A stretch of 8,747 nt of DNA from Cacconaster sp045114175 (GTDB lineage Bacteria > Bacteroidota > Bacteroidia > Bacteroidales > UBA932). A program made the translations under genes and the position numbers. Below, in pieces: positions 5,469 through 8,747 of the stretch (its first letter is position 1; every line of letters starts with the position of its first letter). The stretch covers positions 1 through 8,747 of the forward strand of contig JBGUJZ010000009.1 of the NCBI GenBank assembly GCA_045114175.1. The letters are read 5' to 3'. Under the pieces are notes generated by a model. That model saw nothing but the letters and a program-made list of their open reading frames with translations. It was not told where the DNA came from and did not search any database.

Positions 5469-6992
5469 TTATTCGATGCCGTCAAAAGCGTAGGTTGCCC
5501 AAGTGTAACCACGCTTTTGGTAGCGGGGTAACATGGCAGTGGAGAGGCGCTCAACGAACTCCTCGTAAGAGGTACGGTTGGTGTTGCTCCATGCGACTTC
5601 AGCGAGGGCGGCCAGACGCGGAAGAATCATGTGCTGGATGTGGTCGAAGGAGGAGACATATTCGGTCCACATGTTGGCCTGGATGCCTTTGATATGGGTT
5701 TTCTCCTCATTGGTTAGCTGATCGTAGGGATCAAAGGAGTAGCATTTGCTGAGCGGCAGGCAGCCTCCAATTCCCAGCGGCTCGTCATTGCCGGCGGGGT
5801 CTGAAGTCTGGTAGTAATCCAAGTAGAAGTGGCTGTTGGGCGTCATGATCACGTCGTTGCCCAGCTTGGCTGCGGCAATGCCGCCTTTGGCGCCGCGCCA
5901 CGACATCACCGTTGCGCTCTGCGAAACGCCGCCGTCTAGGATTTCATCCCAGCCAATAATCTTCCGACCCTTCGCCGCGAGGTACTTTTCTACGGTGGTA
6001 ATCAGGTAACTCTGGAGTTCGGCCTCGCGGGTAAAGCCTTTTTCGCGCATCAGGGCCTGGCACTTCGGGCACTGCTCCCATTCGCTGCGCGGAGCCTCGT
6101 CGCCACCAATATGGATGTATTCCGAGTGGAAGATATCACAGATCTCATCGAGCACCTTTTTCAGGAAAACGACCGTCTCCGGATTGCCGGCGCAGAGTAC
6201 CTCCGGAAAGACACCCCAGCAGGTCTGTACCTTATAGGGATAATTTGCTCCGCGGCACCCCAGTTCGGGATAGCTGGCCAGCGCGGCCGATGCGTGACCC
6301 GGCATCTCAATCTCCGGAATCACCGTGATGAAGCGCTCGGCCGCATAGGCCACGATTTCACGCATCTGATCCTGGGTATAGAAGCCTCCGTGCGGGGTCC
6401 CATCGTACTGCGGGTTCTTGGTGCGCTGATGCCCGATGAGGGTTTCGCTGCGCATGGAACCCACCTCGGTGAGGCGCGGATAGCTCTTGATCTCGGCGCG
6501 CCAGCCCTGGTCGTCGGTCAGATGCCAGTGAAAAACATTGAGCTTGTGGAGCGCGAGAATATCAATATAGGTCTTGATTTCGTCTATCGTGAAAATGTGG
6601 CGGCTGCAGTCCAGGTGCGCTCCGCGATAGGAAAACGCGGGTTTATCCTGAATCCGCACGCCGGGAATCAGATTCTCCCCCTTGGCGCGAACCTGCAGCA
6701 GAATCTGTGCGAGGGTCTGCCGACCGTAATAGAGGCCCGCTTTGGAGCCTGCGGTCAGCAAGATCTTGCCTTTGCGCGTGTCCAGAATATATTCCTCGGG
6801 TTCGAGCACGTGGCTCACGTGCGTAAGGATAGCGGGATCACCCGATTCGGGCAGGAGTACACCACGGCCGCCACCCTGCATGGAGAGGGGATTCGGAACG
6901 ACGGCCAGGTCGGGCGTGGCAATTTCATGACGGCAGCCGTTGAGCGCGAATACAGTGAGGGCTGCGAACAGGGAGAATAAAAGACGTTTCAT
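5469..6992 (-). CDS. GH20 beta-N-acetylhexosaminidase, lipoprotein
   Basis: A 507-residue exo-hydrolase that should release terminal GlcNAc or GalNAc from glycans, chitooligosaccharides or muropeptides by substrate-assisted catalysis. Residues 1-20 form a lipoprotein signal peptide with lipobox LNGC (Cys20), so the enzyme is predicted to be membrane anchored. The GH20b N-terminal domain spans about 27-117 and the catalytic barrel about 118-470. Sugar-binding Arg123 is in SYRGAHLDCSRH. The catalytic Asp298-Glu299 pair sits in HIGGDE. Trp348 in GWDE and Trp442 in NMWTEY line the pocket. Many Bacteroides GH20 enzymes run to 650-780 residues with C-terminal accessory domains; this one stops soon after the barrel. 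It starts 9 nt after the DUF368 stop, so the two are probably cotranscribed. No Shine-Dalgarno is seen. Natural substrate cannot be read from the sequence. Confidence 0.94.
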   Translation of the reverse strand: MKRLLFSLFAALTVFALNGCRHEIATPDLAVVPNPLSMQGGGRGVLLPESGDPAILTHVSHVLEPEEYILDTRKGKILLTAGSKAGLYYGRQTLAQILLQVRAKGENLIPGVRIQDKPAFSYRGAHLDCSRHIFTIDEIKTYIDILALHKLNVFHWHLTDDQGWRAEIKSYPRLTEVGSMRSETLIGHQRTKNPQYDGTPHGGFYTQDQMREIVAYAAERFITVIPEIEMPGHASAALASYPELGCRGANYPYKVQTCWGVFPEVLCAGNPETVVFLKKVLDEICDIFHSEYIHIGGDEAPRSEWEQCPKCQALMREKGFTREAELQSYLITTVEKYLAAKGRKIIGWDEILDGGVSQSATVMSWRGAKGGIAAAKLGNDVIMTPNSHFYLDYYQTSDPAGNDEPLGIGGCLPLSKCYSFDPYDQLTNEEKTHIKGIQANMWTEYVSSFDHIQHMILPRLAALAEVAWSNTNRTSYEEFVERLSTAMLPRYQKRGYTWATYAFDGIE

Positions 6993-7001
6993 AAGTGGGA
7001 A

Positions 7002-7883
7002 TTAGCTACGTCTGCGGCTCAGATAGTCGGTGCCCAGCACCAGTACAACGCCAATCAGGCACCAAAGCACTGCAGCCGCAATATGGGGCGCATAAGGCAT
7101 GCCGGCTTCGAGCCCCTGTGAAAGCCGGATGGCCTCCGGGTTGGACCAGGGCCACACTTTGACCAGCGAGCCCAGCACGAAGCCGAGCAGCACCAGCATG
7201 GTTTGACGTTCGAACCGGCCGAGCAGCCAGTGAAGGAACTTGGAGAACGCGAGGATGCCTACCACGCAGCCGGCTCCAAAGATCAGTAGCACAGGCACAT
7301 CGAGCTGCGCTATCGCGTTCATGATATAGTCGTACTTGCTGAAGAGGACCAGTACGAAACTGCCTGAAATGCCGGGCAAAATCATGGTGCATACTGCCAC
7401 TGCACCGCAGAGAAAGACAAACCACCACGAATCGGGTGTGTGCGTGGGGGAGAGGGTGCAGACCAGCAGGCCAAGCCCCACGCCCAGCAGGGCGAAAAAC
7501 ACGTCTCGTGCGCGCCAGCCCTTGATATCGCGAAACATCAGCACAGCGGAGGCGATAATCAGTCCGAAGAAGAAAGCCCAGGTTTGTACGGGGAAGTGTG
7601 CCAACGTGTAGGTCATCAGTTTGGCCAGCGAGAAGACGCTTGCCACTATGCCAATGGCCAGGGCCAGCAGGAAGCGGCCGTGGATGCACTGCCAAAACTT
7701 GCGGAACTCCCCGTGGAAGAGCGCTTTCCAGGTGGCGCCCACCATCAGGCTGTTGAGCGCCTCAATCACCTCGGCGTAGATGCCGGTAATTAAGGCGATG
7801 GTGCCGCCGGAGACCCCGGGGACCACGTTTGCGGCTCCCATCAGGAAGCCTTTGAACCCGACGGAAAGATCAGAATTTTTCAT
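7002..7883 (-). CDS. DUF368 family membrane protein (PopT-type undecaprenyl-phosphate carrier)
   Basis: A 293-residue polytopic inner-membrane protein with about eight hydrophobic segments. It opens with the family signature MGAANVVPGVSGGTIALITG (15-34). A second, related motif LPGISGSFVLVLF lies at 169-181, so the two halves look like a duplication, as expected for a carrier with two re-entrant loops. DUF368 proteins were recently shown in other bacteria to return undecaprenyl phosphate across the membrane for reuse in peptidoglycan and other envelope polymers (PopT). That role is transferred here by family. The ATG at 7883 lies inside the end of the upstream gene (14-nt overlap), with AGAGGAAG directly before it, suggesting translational coupling. 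The C-terminus ends in Arg-rich SRRRS. Confidence 0.88.
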   Translation of the reverse strand: MKNSDLSVGFKGFLMGAANVVPGVSGGTIALITGIYAEVIEALNSLMVGATWKALFHGEFRKFWQCIHGRFLLALAIGIVASVFSLAKLMTYTLAHFPVQTWAFFFGLIIASAVLMFRDIKGWRARDVFFALLGVGLGLLVCTLSPTHTPDSWWFVFLCGAVAVCTMILPGISGSFVLVLFSKYDYIMNAIAQLDVPVLLIFGAGCVVGILAFSKFLHWLLGRFERQTMLVLLGFVLGSLVKVWPWSNPEAIRLSQGLEAGMPYAPHIAAAVLWCLIGVVLVLGTDYLSRRRS

Positions 7884-8391
7884 CTTCCTCTTGATCGATT
7901 TCGCGGGTGAGTACCTTGAGACTGGAGAAGAGCAGCTCGGCGAGGTTCTCGCCCCGCTCGTTCCAGCCGATTCGGACCGTCAGGTCGTAGATGCGGTCGC
8001 TGTCGGAGCCGGCACGGCCAATTTTGAAGCCGGCCGAAGCTTCCATCATGATGGCATCGATAACGGTGGAGCGGTTGAGACTGAGGGCAATCAGGTAGTC
8101 CCGCTCCTGAATCCAGAATTTCTCGGCGGTGCCGGTGATGAACCGGCACGCGCCGTCGAAATCCTCTTTGAAATTGATGACCGTCATCCCGTCGCGCAGC
8201 GCCCACTGGGGGATCGCCACTTTATAGGGATTGACGAGCAGGTAGTCGATGGCAAAGCCGAAGCGCGCCGCCTCTTCGTTCAGATAGCGGACGCTCTCCG
8301 CCCGATCCGGATTCTCCAGGTTGAGCACGACCCCGACCCGCTTGGTCTCGGCCAGCGGAATCAGTTTACCTGTGCGCATAACGGTCTCCAT
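7870..8391 (-). CDS. Small cytosolic protein, DUF6913-like, function unknown
   Basis: A 173-residue protein with no signal peptide or membrane segment. It has alternating hydrophobic strands (RVGVVLNLENPD at 18-29, FAIDYLLVNPYK at 46-57, YLIALSLNRS) and an acidic C-terminus REIDQEEDEKF. I place it from memory near the Bacteroidota-restricted DUF6913 family by length and by the pattern of a conserved strand, an IPQWALRDGMTVINFKEDFD segment and late IGRAGSDSDRIYDLTVR; this is not checked. No catalytic motif is recognised. The start at 8391 lies 6 nt after the dikinase stop; a second in-frame Met is 4 codons later. Its end overlaps the DUF368 gene by 14 nt, which suggests coordinated synthesis with that carrier or simple operon packing. 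Confidence 0.8.
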   Translation of the reverse strand: METVMRTGKLIPLAETKRVGVVLNLENPDRAESVRYLNEEAARFGFAIDYLLVNPYKVAIPQWALRDGMTVINFKEDFDGACRFITGTAEKFWIQERDYLIALSLNRSTVIDAIMMEASAGFKIGRAGSDSDRIYDLTVRIGWNERGENLAELLFSSLKVLTREIDQEEDEKF

Positions 8392-8397
8392 CGCGGA

Positions 8398-8747
8398 TTA
8401 TTTGCTCTCCTCGATGGCTGCCTGTGCCGCTGCAAGACGTGCGATAGGCACGCGGAACGGCGAGCAGGAGACATAGTTCATACCGACACGATGGCAGAAT
8501 GCAACGGATGAAGGTTCGCCGCCGTGTTCGCCGCAGATACCGATCTTGAGGTTCGGGTTGGTCTTGCGGCCGCCCTTCAGGCCGAGCTCTACGAGATAAC
8601 CCACTGCGCTCTGGTCCAGGATCTGGAACGGGTCGTTCGGCAGGATCTTGTTGGAGAGGTAATCCGGCATGAAGGCACCCACGTCGTCGCGGGAGAAGCC
8701 GAAGGTCATCTGGGTCAAGTCGTTGGTACCGAAGGAGAAGAACTCTG
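8398..8747 (-). CDS. ppdK: Pyruvate, phosphate dikinase, C-terminal part (runs off the right edge)
   Basis: Only the last 115 residues are in the window; the reading frame is open to the edge. They form the end of the pyruvate/PEP-binding barrel. FFSFGTNDLTQMTFGFSRDD and ICGEHGGEPSSVAFCH are near-invariant in PPDK, with the catalytic Cys in GICGEHGG, and the SCSPFRVPIARLAAAQAAIEE ending is the usual C-terminus. The enzyme interconverts pyruvate, ATP and phosphate with PEP, AMP and pyrophosphate in the cytosol. In anaerobic Bacteroidales it links glycolysis to the PEP carboxykinase and succinate route. The stop is 6 nt before the next gene, so the last part of the operon may be driven by the promoter of ppdK outside the window. 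Confidence 0.95.
   Translation of the reverse strand, partial: EFFSFGTNDLTQMTFGFSRDDVGAFMPDYLSNKILPNDPFQILDQSAVGYLVELGLKGGRKTNPNLKIGICGEHGGEPSSVAFCHRVGMNYVSCSPFRVPIARLAAAQAAIEESK

Noticed and set aside
6111..6980. 289-residue plus-strand frame opposite the GH20 gene
   Set aside because: Antisense shadow with no family resemblance; the GH20 gene fills the other strand.
7006..7695. 229-residue minus-strand frame inside the DUF368 gene
   Set aside because: Alternative frame of the same gene, Arg/Pro/His-rich and without membrane segments, while the DUF368 frame has the family signature.
1..8747. CRISPR arrays, transposons, toxin-antitoxin or phage-defence genes
   Set aside because: No regularly spaced repeats, transposase or integrase motifs, or recognised defence domains appear in any gene of the window.

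Overview
The window looks like a chromosomal segment of a GC-rich member of the Bacteroidales (Bacteroidota), possibly of the Alistipes/Rikenellaceae kind. Support comes from gene content (a C1B peptidase and a C10 streptopain-like peptidase, both with signal peptides, a GH20 lipoprotein, a DUF6913-like protein), from promoters of the Bacteroidota form TTTG-N20-TAnnTTTG, and from the general lack of Shine-Dalgarno sequences. The genus is a guess. Every gene lies on the minus strand, so transcription runs from the right edge to the left edge.

Right part (8747 to 5469): four tightly packed genes. The 3' end of pyruvate phosphate dikinase is followed after 6 nt by a small cytosolic DUF6913-like protein. 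That gene overlaps a DUF368 (PopT-type undecaprenyl-phosphate carrier) gene by 14 nt, and a GH20 beta-N-acetylhexosaminidase lipoprotein follows after 9 nt. The spacing suggests one operon; the last two genes both point to cell-envelope or aminosugar metabolism.

Middle (5468 to 3168): a tRNA-Arg(UCU) gene with a near-consensus promoter and a hairpin-forming leader, then a clpB gene that has no N-terminal substrate domain. The 85 nt before clpB hold a CTGACA/TGGCAG dyad, a GG-N10-GC element like a sigma-54 promoter, and an unusually strong AGGAGG ribosome binding site.

Left part (3167 to 1): two secreted papain-clan cysteine peptidases in tandem, family C10 then family C1B, 31 nt apart. The C10 gene has its own promoter. 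A large inverted repeat encloses its start codon, with its upstream arm on the -10-like (-7) element and a T-tract after its downstream arm. This could keep clpB read-through from reaching or translating the protease. The final gene ends in a hairpin that adjoins a -7-like element for a gene beyond the left edge.

There is no gene-free stretch over 300 nt. I see no CRISPR array, insertion sequence, phage gene or rRNA. The window is mostly ordinary housekeeping and secreted-enzyme DNA. The parts worth a second look are the short ClpB with its control region and the hairpin at the C10 protease start.
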